DNA of 64,000 nucleotides, from NCBI GenBank assembly GCA_965371445.1, contig CBDUYN010000023.1, forward strand, positions 1-64,000. Direction: 5' to 3'. This DNA comes from DASWIG01 sp965371445. Lineage in GTDB: Bacteria; Acidobacteriota; Thermoanaerobaculia; Multivoradales; J023. The notes beneath the pieces were generated by a model. The model was not told where the DNA came from and did no database searches. It was given only the letters and a program-made list of their open reading frames with translations. The translations under genes were made by a program, and so were the position numbers. Within the stretch, counting starts at the first letter, position 1. Each line of letters opens with the position of its first letter. Positions 51,709 through 60,787 of this stretch are shown piece after piece.

Positions 51709-52401
51709 ATGCCCGCCAACACGACCGCCACAGCTACCACCGAGACGACACCGGCCGAGACGCCGCAAACCAAAGAACAGCTCATCCAGGAGTTCCGGAT
51801 CCAGACGATCCAGGACGCGGCGGCCCGCGTCATCGCCTCGAAGGGCTTGAACGGCGCCACCATGCAGGCCATCGCCGACGCCGCCGGCATCGCCAAGGGG
51901 ACGATCTACCTCTACTTCCAGAGCCGCAAGGAGCTGGTCGAACGTACGGCCGACCAGGCTTTTTCGCAGCTCCTGGCGCTGACCCGGGAGATCCTCGAGA
52001 GCCCGGCGCCGGTGCGCGAACGCCTACGCGGCATGATCGCCAACCAGATCTCCTACTTCGAGGAACGCCGCGACTTCTTCCAGCTCTACGAATCCGTGCG
52101 CTATCCCAACGCGGTGACCGAGGAGGGACGCCACGCGGAGAGCCGCCACGCGCGGATCGAGATCGCCCAGCACCGCCTCTACCTCGAACGCTTGACGAGC
52201 TTTCTCGAGGAGGCGATGGCGGCGGGCGAGATCCGCGAGATGGACGCCTCGCGCCTGGCGCTTTTCGTCAGCGAAGGGATCATCGCCATCCTGATCCGCC
52301 GCCTCACCCACGAGGAGGAGACGGTCCCGGTCGAAGACGACGTCGACTGGCTCGTACGGGCGATCATGGACGGCATCGCCACCGAGAAGGAGAGGTCATG
52401 A
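51709..52401 (+). CDS. TetR-family repressor of the efflux operon
   Basis: Protein of 230 residues. N-terminal helix-turn-helix: IQDAAARVIASKGLNGATMQ, AIADAAGIAKGTIYLYFQSR (about residues 27-68), the TetR consensus. The C-terminal ligand-binding domain is helical. First gene of tetR-tolC-adaptor-pump; its stop overlaps the next start (ATGA). AGGAGG lies 12 bases before ATG 51709. The inverted repeat at 51637-51656 is the likely operator. Confidence 0.93.
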   Translation: MPANTTATATTETTPAETPQTKEQLIQEFRIQTIQDAAARVIASKGLNGATMQAIADAAGIAKGTIYLYFQSRKELVERTADQAFSQLLALTREILESPAPVRERLRGMIANQISYFEERRDFFQLYESVRYPNAVTEEGRHAESRHARIEIAQHRLYLERLTSFLEEAMAAGEIREMDASRLALFVSEGIIAILIRRLTHEEETVPVEDDVDWLVRAIMDGIATEKERS

Positions 52402-53711
52402 CGCAGCGCGTCCGGAAGGTGGTCGTGTGGGCCGCCAACCTCTTCCTCCTTGCGGCCGCGGCTCCGCTCGCCGCGGAGGTGGTGACGCTTCGCGAGGCGA
52501 TCGACCGTGCCCTGGCCCAAAACCTCGGCATCGAGCGCAGCCGCTCCGCCGTGGCCGTCGCCGACGCGACGGTGCGTCTGGCGCTCGCCGAGCGGCTTCC
52601 CCACCTCGACTTTGGCGGACGCGGGAGCTTCAACCGCCCTGAGGTCCTTTTCCCTTTTGGCGACGGGCTCGTCGTGCGCCTCCTGCCCGAGACCGACTGG
52701 GCGGCCCAGGCGAGCCTCCGTCAGCCGCTTTATACAGGCGGACAGCTCGAGAAGGCCCACCGCCAGGCCAAGGTCGACGCCGACCGTTCCCGTGACCGGC
52801 TACGCGGCGACGAGGAGCAGCTCCTGCTGCGCCTCGTCACGAGCTACCTGACGGTGGTGCGCGGCGACGCCCTGATGGCGGTCGAGGAGCAAAGCGTCGA
52901 GCTTGCCGAGAAACGCCTGCGCCGAGCCGAGAGCTTCTACGAGGCCGGCGAGGTGACACGCGTCGACGTGCTGCGTGCCCGTGCCGCCATCAAGGGCGCC
53001 GAGCGGCGGCGGGCGGGCGCCCGGAGCCTACGCGAGACGGCCGTCGGGGCGCTGCGCGTCGTCCTCGCGACCGACGGCGAGATCGACGTCGAGCGTCCGC
53101 AGGACGTCCTGCCACCGCCCGCGGGCGAGGCGGCGCTCGTCGCTCACGCCCTCGACACCCGGCCCGAGCTCGACGAGGCGCGCCTCGCCCTGGAGCTGGC
53201 GAGTCTCGAGATCGGGAAGGCCAAGGGCGGCCGCCGGCCGGCGCTTTTCGCCGAAGCGGTCCTCGTCCAGCAGCGGAGCAACTTTCCGGCCGAACGCTTC
53301 GTGTCGGTCAACCTCGCCGTCGCCGTCCCGATCTACCAGGGCGGGAGCGTCGCCGCCCGCCTGGCGATCGCCGGGGAGCGCGAGCTCCAGGCACGCCTCG
53401 GCTACGAAGAGCTGCGCCTGGTCGTCCGCGAGGAGGTCCGGGCCGCCCTGGTGGAGCTCGAGACCGCCGCGACCACGCTCGGCCTCGCGACCGAGCAGCT
53501 CGCCGCCGTCGAGGCCGAGCACGAGCAGGTCTCGGACCTCTACGAGGCTCTCGAGGCCACCTCGCTCGACGTCGCGGTGGCCGAGCTGGCCCTGGCCGAA
53601 GCGCGCCGTGCCGTCGTCAATTCGGCGCTCGACCGCGACCTTGCCAAGGTCCGCCTCTACTACACCTCCGGTGACCTCAAATTCGCTCTCCTCGAGGAGG
53701 CAACCCGATGA
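52398..53711 (+). CDS. TolC-like outer-membrane efflux protein
   Basis: Protein of 437 residues with a signal peptide (NLFLLAAAAPLAAEV) and two long coiled-coil OEP repeats: EAIDRALAQNLGIERSRSAV and the second at YEAGEVTRVDVLRARAAIKG. It forms the trimeric outer-membrane channel of a tripartite efflux pump. Overlaps the preceding and following genes by 4 bases each. Length normal. Confidence 0.92.
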   Translation: MTQRVRKVVVWAANLFLLAAAAPLAAEVVTLREAIDRALAQNLGIERSRSAVAVADATVRLALAERLPHLDFGGRGSFNRPEVLFPFGDGLVVRLLPETDWAAQASLRQPLYTGGQLEKAHRQAKVDADRSRDRLRGDEEQLLLRLVTSYLTVVRGDALMAVEEQSVELAEKRLRRAESFYEAGEVTRVDVLRARAAIKGAERRRAGARSLRETAVGALRVVLATDGEIDVERPQDVLPPPAGEAALVAHALDTRPELDEARLALELASLEIGKAKGGRRPALFAEAVLVQQRSNFPAERFVSVNLAVAVPIYQGGSVAARLAIAGERELQARLGYEELRLVVREEVRAALVELETAATTLGLATEQLAAVEAEHEQVSDLYEALEATSLDVAVAELALAEARRAVVNSALDRDLAKVRLYYTSGDLKFALLEEATR

Positions 53712-54649
53712 CCTCGACATCCTGGAAATCCGCCGCGCTCCTCGCGGCGTTGACGCTGTCCTTCCCTCTGAGCGCCTGTAAGAACAACCAGGCGTTGGCC
53801 GATCCACTATCCGAGGAGCCACAGTCGAACGAGCCCGCGCCCGAGGCCCGGGAGCGGGACCTCGCCGAAGAGATCCGCGACTTGAAGGCGCTCACCGCTG
53901 GCGAGGCCGACCCGGCCGAGGACACCGGCCGCCTCGCCGCCACCGGCGAGATGGTCGCCGACGTCCACTCGGAGCTCGTGCCGCGCCAGGCGGGACGCAT
54001 CGGCCGCATCCTCGTCGACGAGGGGCAGGCGGTGCGCGCTGGCGAGGCACTCCTCGAGATCGAGTCCGACTACCTCGAGCTCGCCGTCGACGCCGCCCGT
54101 GCCCAGCTGGCGCGTGCCGCGGCGGGGCTCTCCGAAGCGGCGCGCGACTTGGAACGTAAGAAGGGACTCTTTGAAAAAGAATCCATTTCGCGCGCCGTCT
54201 ACGACCGGGTAAAATTCGCCTTCGACGGCGCCACCGCTGCCCACGAGGTCGCCCGGGTCAACCTGGCCCTGGCCGAAAAACAGCTCGAGGACGCGGTGCT
54301 GCGCTCGCCGATCGACGGCGTCGTCGCCGAGCGCCGGGTCGACGTGGGCGAGAGCCTCTCGCCCGGCAAGCCGGCGTTCGTCATCGTCCGCACCCGGCCC
54401 CTGAAGCTGCGCTTCCAGCTCCCCGAGCGCCACCTGCCGGACGTCCGGAAAGGACAGTCGGTCACCGCCTACGTCGATCCTTATCCTGGTGAAGCCTTCG
54501 AAGGACGGATCCGTGTCGTCGGCCAGGTCATCGACCCGGCGAGCCGTAGCCTCGTGGTCGAGGCGATCTTCGAGAACGCCGACGGACGGCTGCTGCCGGG
54601 TCTTTTCGCCCGCGTCGAGCTCGATCTCGGAGGCGGAGGCAAGAATTAG
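53708..54649 (+). CDS. RND efflux periplasmic adaptor lipoprotein
   Basis: Protein of 313 residues with a lipobox LSAC (Cys at about 20), so a lipid-anchored MFP/HlyD-family adaptor. Lipoyl-like half motifs GRIGRILVDEGQAVRAGEAL and RSPIDGVVAERRVDVGESLS flank an alpha-hairpin (about 115-195). A beta-barrel domain follows (LPERHLPDVRKGQSV). It bridges the pump and TolC. The stop abuts the pump start (TAGATG). Confidence 0.93.
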   Translation: MTSTSWKSAALLAALTLSFPLSACKNNQALADPLSEEPQSNEPAPEARERDLAEEIRDLKALTAGEADPAEDTGRLAATGEMVADVHSELVPRQAGRIGRILVDEGQAVRAGEALLEIESDYLELAVDAARAQLARAAAGLSEAARDLERKKGLFEKESISRAVYDRVKFAFDGATAAHEVARVNLALAEKQLEDAVLRSPIDGVVAERRVDVGESLSPGKPAFVIVRTRPLKLRFQLPERHLPDVRKGQSVTAYVDPYPGEAFEGRIRVVGQVIDPASRSLVVEAIFENADGRLLPGLFARVELDLGGGGKN

Positions 54650-57600
54650 ATGCACAAGTTCGCCGAGATCTGCGTCCGCCGGCCGGTCTTCGCGTCGGTG
54701 ATCATCCTGATGCTCGTGGTCGTGGGAGTCTTCTCCTACTTCCAGCTCGGGGTCGACCGCTACCCCTACGTCGAGTTCCCGCTGGTCGTCGTCACGACGA
54801 TCCACCCCGGCGCGGCGCCGGAGGAGATCGAGACCGAGATCACCGAGAAAATCGAGGAGGCGGTCAACACGATCAGCGGTATCGACCAGCTGATCTCGAC
54901 CTCGTCGGAGAGCGTCTCGGTCGTCGTCGTCCAGTTCGTTCTGGACAAGGAGGCCGACGTCGCGGCCCAGGAGGTGCGCGACCGGTTGAACCGGATCCTC
55001 GCGGAGCTGCCCGGCGACGCCGATCCGCCGTTGATCGAAAAAGTCGACTCGACGGGTCCGGTGCTGGCGATCGCGCTCTCGGGCCCGGCCGGGATCCGGG
55101 ACCTCTCGGAGTTCGCCGACAAGACGCTGCGCCGCCAGATCGAATCGGTCGAGGGCGTCGGCCAGGTGCGCGTCCTGGGCGATCGGCCGCGGCAGATCAA
55201 CGTCGTCGTCGACCCGGCGAAGCTCGCGAGCCTCGAGTTGACGGTGGCGCACCTGGTCGGCGCGCTACGCGCCCAGAACGTCCAGATCCCCGGCGGACGG
55301 GTCGAGCAGGGATCGCGCAACCTGACGCTTCGTACCTACGGCCGGGTCACCGATCCGGCGGAGCTCGCCGAGATCGCCGTTTTGAGCCGGAACGGCTACA
55401 CGATCAAGGTGGGCGACGTGGCCCGCGTCGAGGACACGACGGCCGACGTGAAGACGGCGGCGATCATAAACGGCGACCCGGCGGTCGTGCTCTCGATCCG
55501 CAAGCAGTCGGGCACCAATTCGATCGCCGTCGTCGCGAACGTCAAGGATCGCCTGGAGGACCTGCGGCGCCAGCTCCCCGAGGGCTGGCGCCTGACGGTC
55601 GAACGCGATCGCGCGAAGTTCATCCTGGATTCGATCCGCACGGTCCAGGAGCACCTGGTCGTCGGCTCGATCCTGGCGGTCCTGGTCGTGCTCCTCTTCT
55701 TGAAGCGCTGGCGGCCGACAATCATCTCGGCGATCGCCATCCCGAGCTCGATCGTCGCCTCCTTCGGCGCCATGTACTACCTCGATTTCACGCTCAACAT
55801 GCTGACGCTTCTCGCCCTGACGCTCGCCGTCGGCATCGTCATCGACGACGCGGTCGTGGTCCTCGAAAACATCTTCCGCTTCATGGAGGAGAAGAAGATG
55901 AGCCCCTTCCAGGCGGCGGTCGAGGGGACGCGCGAGGTGGGCCTCGCGGTGATGGCGACGAGTTTTTCGCTGGTCGCGGTCTTCTTGCCCGTAGCCTTCA
56001 TGGGGGGGCTCGTGGGCCGGTTCATGAAGTCCTTCGGGTTGACGATGGCTTTTGCCGTCCTGGTCTCGCTTCTGGTCAGCTTCACGGTGACGCCGATGCT
56101 CGCCGCCCGTTGGCTCCGCCCCTCCGACCTGGGGGGCGAGAAGGGCTCGAAGTCGGGGCTTTATGGCCTCGTCGAGGCGCTTTACATGAGAATCCTCGGT
56201 TGGTCGATGCGCCACCGTTGGGTGATCGCCGCCGTCATCCTGGCGACGCTCGGCTCGACGGTGCCACTGGTCCAGGCGGTCAACAAGAACTTCCTCCCCT
56301 TCTCCGACGAATCGCGGTTCGAGATCATCGTGCGCACAGCTGAGGGCACGAACGTCGAGGTCACGGGGCGGATCCTCGAGTCGATCGCCGAGCGGGTGCG
56401 CGGGCTCGATCCGGTCGAAGGCACCCTCGTCACGGTCGGCGACGACCAGCAGGGCTCGCAGAACCAGGGTCTCGTCTACGTCCGCCTGAAGGAGCTCGAC
56501 GAGCGCCGCGAGGACCAATACGAGGTGATGGACCAGGTGCGCCAGGAGATCCTCCCCCACTACGCCGAGCTCGGCCTGCGGACCCAGGTGGCCAAGGTAC
56601 CGACCATCGCGGGCGGCGGCAACAACTCGATGATCCAGTTCTGGGTCGGCGGCCGCGACCTGGAGCGCCTCTCGGAGTACGCCGACGTCCTGATGGCCAA
56701 GCTCACCGCCATGCCGGGCATCGTCGACGCCGACACCAACTACGTCGACGGCAACCCGGAGCTCCGCGTACGCCTCGACCGGGCCAAGGCGGCGGATCTG
56801 GGCGTGCGGGTGGCCGACGTGGCGACGACCTTGAACGTGCTGGTGGGCGGCGCGGAGGTCACCGACTACTTCGAGGCCGGCGAGCAGTACGAGGTCCACG
56901 TCCGCGCCGACGAGCGCGACCGGCGCGATGTCCGTGGGATCGCCCGCGTCGAGGTACCGTCGTCGAAGCTCGGAACGGTGCGCATCTCGGACGTCGTCAC
57001 GATCGAGGAGGGGACGGGTCCGTCGGTGGTCAACCACATCGACCGCCGGCGTCAGATCCTGCTCTACGCCAACCTCTTACCGGGCTATTCGCAGCAGACG
57101 GTGATCGACAGCCTGGTGGCGACGGCCGAGGAGCTTGAGATGCCGCCGGGCTACACCTACGGCCTCGCGGGTCAGTCGGAGGAGCAGGGCAAGGCGGCGA
57201 AGGGCTTCGCCTTGGCCTTCGGCCTCTCCTTCGCCTTCATGTACCTGATCCTGGCGGCCCAGTTCGAGAGCTGGATCCACCCGGTGACGATCCTCCTGGC
57301 GCTGCCGTTGACCGTTCCCTTCGCGCTGGTCTCGATCCTCGTCCTGAACGGCTCGCTCAACATCTTCTCCTCGCTCGGAATCGTCGTCCTGTTCGGGATC
57401 GTGAAGAAAAACGGCATCCTCCAGGTCGACCACATGAACGGCCTCCGGGCGAAGGGGATGCCGAGGCTTGAAGCGATCCTGGAAGCGAACCGGGATCGGC
57501 TGCGTCCGATCCTGATGACGACGCTGGCGTTCGTCGCGGGGATGATCCCGCTGGTCGTGTCCTCTGGATCGGGCGCGGCGATCAACCGGGCGATCGGCAC

Positions 57601-57856
57601 GGTGATCATCGGCGGCCAGTCGCTGGCCCTTCTGCTGACGCTTCTCGCGACACCGGTCGTCTACTCGATCTTTGACGACTGGGCGAACGCCCGCGTCTGG
57701 AAGTGGCTCTTCCGGGCGGGGGCGAAGCCCGCCGTTCCGGCGGAGGCTCCGGCGACGGGCTCCCTTTCCGGAAACGACTCCGGGGAATCCCAGAAGCACC
57801 GTTTCCACCGGAAACGAGCCCGCAGGCTTCCTGAACCGCCGTCTCTGAGGGTATGA
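54650..57856 (+). CDS. RND-family inner-membrane efflux pump, AcrB-like
   Basis: Protein of 1068 residues with 12 predicted helices in two repeats and large periplasmic loops. N-terminus FAEICVRRPVFASVIILML, the helix-4 acidic pair in AVGIVIDDAVVVLENIFRFM (proton relay) and the helix-10 region VVLFGIVKKNGILQVDHMNG with its Lys. It exports hydrophobic compounds using the proton motive force. It is the last gene of the TetR operon and directly precedes mrdA. A 50-residue charged C-terminal tail is extra. Confidence 0.95.
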   Translation: MHKFAEICVRRPVFASVIILMLVVVGVFSYFQLGVDRYPYVEFPLVVVTTIHPGAAPEEIETEITEKIEEAVNTISGIDQLISTSSESVSVVVVQFVLDKEADVAAQEVRDRLNRILAELPGDADPPLIEKVDSTGPVLAIALSGPAGIRDLSEFADKTLRRQIESVEGVGQVRVLGDRPRQINVVVDPAKLASLELTVAHLVGALRAQNVQIPGGRVEQGSRNLTLRTYGRVTDPAELAEIAVLSRNGYTIKVGDVARVEDTTADVKTAAIINGDPAVVLSIRKQSGTNSIAVVANVKDRLEDLRRQLPEGWRLTVERDRAKFILDSIRTVQEHLVVGSILAVLVVLLFLKRWRPTIISAIAIPSSIVASFGAMYYLDFTLNMLTLLALTLAVGIVIDDAVVVLENIFRFMEEKKMSPFQAAVEGTREVGLAVMATSFSLVAVFLPVAFMGGLVGRFMKSFGLTMAFAVLVSLLVSFTVTPMLAARWLRPSDLGGEKGSKSGLYGLVEALYMRILGWSMRHRWVIAAVILATLGSTVPLVQAVNKNFLPFSDESRFEIIVRTAEGTNVEVTGRILESIAERVRGLDPVEGTLVTVGDDQQGSQNQGLVYVRLKELDERREDQYEVMDQVRQEILPHYAELGLRTQVAKVPTIAGGGNNSMIQFWVGGRDLERLSEYADVLMAKLTAMPGIVDADTNYVDGNPELRVRLDRAKAADLGVRVADVATTLNVLVGGAEVTDYFEAGEQYEVHVRADERDRRDVRGIARVEVPSSKLGTVRISDVVTIEEGTGPSVVNHIDRRRQILLYANLLPGYSQQTVIDSLVATAEELEMPPGYTYGLAGQSEEQGKAAKGFALAFGLSFAFMYLILAAQFESWIHPVTILLALPLTVPFALVSILVLNGSLNIFSSLGIVVLFGIVKKNGILQVDHMNGLRAKGMPRLEAILEANRDRLRPILMTTLAFVAGMIPLVVSSGSGAAINRAIGTVIIGGQSLALLLTLLATPVVYSIFDDWANARVWKWLFRAGAKPAVPAEAPATGSLSGNDSGESQKHRFHRKRARRLPEPPSLRV

Positions 57857-57894
57857 TCCCCTGTTACCGGCGCCCGCCGGAGAGCTTCTACACC

Positions 57895-59691
57895 ATGAAG
57901 ATCGGACAACATCGAAACGTACTCGCCCGGCGCCTCGCCGTGCTCTTTCGCCTGGTCCAGGTCGCCTTGCTGCTGGTTGCTGTCAGTTACTGGTGGGTCC
58001 AGGTGGCCGAGGGTGAGTACTACCGCGAGATGGCCGACAACAACCGGCTGCGCAAGGTCTCGCTCGAAGCGCCCCGGGGCCTGATCTACGACCGGCACGG
58101 CCGCCAACTGGTCGAGAACGTCCCCTCCTACGCGCTGCTCGTCGACCGCAGCCTGAGCCGCGACCTCGAGGGGAGCTTCGCTTTCGCGGCCGAGATCCTG
58201 GAGACCGAGCCCGGCGAGCTCATGGAACGTTTTCGCGAAAGCCGAGCCGGCAGGTTCCAGCAGGTGCGCATCGCCGAGGACCTCGACCTCGGCCAGGTGG
58301 CACGTTTCGGCGTCGAGCAGCTGGAGCATCCGGAGTTCGAGATCGTCGCCGAGCACCTCCGGCTGTCGCGCCACTCCCACCACACGGCCCACCTCCTTGG
58401 CTACCTCGGCAAGGTGGGGCCGGCGGACCTGGAATCGCCCGAGAGCACCTACCGGCGCATCGACCTGAAGGGCAAGGAAGGCATCGAAGGACGCTTCGAG
58501 AGCCACCTGCGCGGGGTCCGCGGCGAGCAGCTCGTCGTCGTCGACAACCGCGGACGGCTGATCGAAGAGCTCGAGCCGCAGCCCGCCCGTCCGGGCAAAG
58601 ATCTGAGGCTCGCGATCGACCTGGCCCTGCAGCAGGAGGCGGCACGGCTCCTCGAAGGGAAGACGGGAGCGGTCGTGGCGCTCGACCCGCGCCAGGGCGA
58701 CGTGCTGGTGCTCGCCTCTTCGCCGGCCTACGACCCCAACGCCTTCGTCCGGGGCCTGCCCCACGCCGAATGGCGCGTCTTGAGCCAGGACCCGCACCGG
58801 CCGCTCCAGAACCGGACGCTGCTCGACGCCGCTCCCGGCTCGCTCTTCAAGATCGTCATGGCCTTGGCCGGCCTCAAGCGCGGTGTGATCGACCTGGAAA
58901 CGCGCGTTTTCTGCCGCGGCTCGATCGAGCTCTACGGCCACCGGCGACGCTGCTGGCGTCCCTCGGGGCACGGCTGGGAAAACCTTCACGGGGCGCTTCG
59001 GGATTCCTGCGACGTCTACTTCTACGTGCTGGGCCAGAAGCTCGGCATCGAAGCGATCGCCGAGGACGCCCGCCTCTTCGGCCTCGGCAAGGCTACGGGT
59101 TTGGAGCTGGGCGGCGAGCGAGCGGGGCTCGTGCCCAGCGGCGAATGGAGCCGGCGCGTCCGCGGCACTCCCTGGTATCTCGGCGAGACGATCTCCGTCG
59201 CCATCGGCCAGGGACCGATCCTGACCACCCCGCTACAGATCGCGGTCCTGACGGCTGCCGTGGCCCGCGGACACCTGGTCAGGCCACGGCTCGTCCTCCC
59301 TCCCCTCGACGCCCCGGCAGGGATCGAGGCGCCGGCCGGCCCGGCCCTGCCGTTCGCCCCGGAGCACCTCGAGGCGGTCCGCCAGGGACTGTGGAGCGTC
59401 GTCAACGACCCCAAGGGCACTGGCAAGACCGCCCGCGTCGAAGGCTGGGACGTGGCCGGGAAGACCGGCACCGCCCAGGTGGTGCGCCAGGAAACCTGGA
59501 CCGACAACAAAGACCTCCCCCCCGAGCACCGCGATCACGCCTGGTTCACCTCCTACGCCCCGGCCGAGGACCCGCGGCTGGTGGTGGTCGTCTTCGTCGA
59601 GCACGGCGGCGCGGGCTCCAAGGCCGCGGCGCCGATCGCCAGAGCGCTCTATGAGAAATTCTTCAACGACGCTGCTGCGGGCGCTTCCTGA
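57895..59691 (+). CDS. mrdA: Penicillin-binding protein 2
   Basis: Protein of 598 residues from ATG 57895; ATG 57853, overlapping the pump stop, would add 14 residues. Transmembrane helix (about 18-37), pedestal domain (APRGLIYDRHGRQLVENVPS) and transpeptidase domain: active-site S-x-x-K in APGSLFKIVMAL (about 314-317), S-x-D/N equivalent RDSCDVYFYVLGQ (about 370) and K-T-G in GKTGTAQV (about 522). It cross-links peptidoglycan during elongation with RodA and MreC. The Cys at the S-x-N site region (S-C-D) is a normal PBP2 variation. Confidence 0.95.
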   Translation: MKIGQHRNVLARRLAVLFRLVQVALLLVAVSYWWVQVAEGEYYREMADNNRLRKVSLEAPRGLIYDRHGRQLVENVPSYALLVDRSLSRDLEGSFAFAAEILETEPGELMERFRESRAGRFQQVRIAEDLDLGQVARFGVEQLEHPEFEIVAEHLRLSRHSHHTAHLLGYLGKVGPADLESPESTYRRIDLKGKEGIEGRFESHLRGVRGEQLVVVDNRGRLIEELEPQPARPGKDLRLAIDLALQQEAARLLEGKTGAVVALDPRQGDVLVLASSPAYDPNAFVRGLPHAEWRVLSQDPHRPLQNRTLLDAAPGSLFKIVMALAGLKRGVIDLETRVFCRGSIELYGHRRRCWRPSGHGWENLHGALRDSCDVYFYVLGQKLGIEAIAEDARLFGLGKATGLELGGERAGLVPSGEWSRRVRGTPWYLGETISVAIGQGPILTTPLQIAVLTAAVARGHLVRPRLVLPPLDAPAGIEAPAGPALPFAPEHLEAVRQGLWSVVNDPKGTGKTARVEGWDVAGKTGTAQVVRQETWTDNKDLPPEHRDHAWFTSYAPAEDPRLVVVVFVEHGGAGSKAAAPIARALYEKFFNDAAAGAS

Positions 59692-60787
59692 CGAGACGGC
59701 CGCGCTGCGGCGGCTGTCGAACGTCCATTTCGGTCCGCTCGCCGCGGCCTTGCTCCTGTCGTTGATCGGCCTTATGACGGTGGCGAGCGCCGGCACCGCC
59801 GAAGCCGAGAGCTACCTGCCGCGCCAGGTCCTGTGGCTCGTCGTCGGTCTCTTCGCCGTGGCCGTGGCCGTGGCGTTCGACTACCACCAGTTGGTCGACG
59901 CCGCCCCCATCTTCTACGGAGTGGGAATCCTCGCCCTCCTCCTGGTGCTTGTGGTCGGCCACGAGGTCAAGGGAGCCAAGAGCTGGCTCGTGGTCGGCCC
60001 GTTCAACGTCCAGCCCTCGGAGCTGGCGAAAATCGCCACCGTCCTGGTCCTGGCACGCTACCTCTCCAGCCGGGAGCGGCCGTACCTCAGCTTGCGCGAG
60101 ATCTTGACGGCCGGTGCTCTGGTGGGTGTGCCGGTGGTGCTCATCGTCCTCGAGCACGACATGGGGAGCGCCGCCATGTACCTGCCGCTTTTCGCCGGGA
60201 TGCTCCTGGTCTCCGGGATCCGGGCGCGGGAGATGATCGCCGCCGCGCTGCTCGGCCTGATCCTCGCCGCCGGGGTGTGGAGCTTCGCGATGAAGCCCTA
60301 CCAGCGGCAGCGCATCCTGAGCTTCCTCTCGCCGGAGGCGGATCCGCTGGGCGCCGGCTACCAGGTGCGCCAGTCGAAAATCGCGGTCGGCTCCGGCCAA
60401 TGGACCGGCCGCGGCTACGGCCAGGGGACCCAGAGCCAGCTGCGCTTTTTGCCGGAGCGCCACACCGACTTCGTGATGGCCGTCCTGGCGGAGGAGTGGG
60501 GGTTCCTGGGGGTCGCGGCGGTGCTCTTGACCTACGGCTTCTACGTTTCCGGAGCCGCGGCGATCGCGGCGCGCAGCCGCGACCGAGCCGGGCTCCTGAT
60601 CGTGGCGGGGCTGGTCTCGATCACCAGCTTCCACGCCGTCTACAACACCGGCATGGTCGTGGGGCTTCTGCCGATCACCGGGATTCCGCTACCCTTCCTC
60701 TCCTATGGCGGCTCTTTCATGCTGCTGAACTTCCTCGCCACGGGCCTGATCATCAACGTCGACTTCCGCCGCTACGTGAACCGATGA
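59651..60787 (+). CDS. rodA: Peptidoglycan glycosyltransferase RodA
   Basis: Protein of 378 residues, SEDS family, 10 hydrophobic helices. Family signatures: KSWLVVGPFNVQPSELAKIA (catalytic-loop region), VLEHDMGSAAMYLPLFAGML, HTDFVMAVLAEEWGFLGVAA and GIPLPFLSYGGSFMLLNFLA. It polymerises lipid II with PBP2. Its start overlaps mrdA by 41 bp; its stop overlaps the next gene (ATGA). Length normal. Confidence 0.97.
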   Translation: MRNSSTTLLRALPDETAALRRLSNVHFGPLAAALLLSLIGLMTVASAGTAEAESYLPRQVLWLVVGLFAVAVAVAFDYHQLVDAAPIFYGVGILALLLVLVVGHEVKGAKSWLVVGPFNVQPSELAKIATVLVLARYLSSRERPYLSLREILTAGALVGVPVVLIVLEHDMGSAAMYLPLFAGMLLVSGIRAREMIAAALLGLILAAGVWSFAMKPYQRQRILSFLSPEADPLGAGYQVRQSKIAVGSGQWTGRGYGQGTQSQLRFLPERHTDFVMAVLAEEWGFLGVAAVLLTYGFYVSGAAAIAARSRDRAGLLIVAGLVSITSFHAVYNTGMVVGLLPITGIPLPFLSYGGSFMLLNFLATGLIINVDFRRYVNR

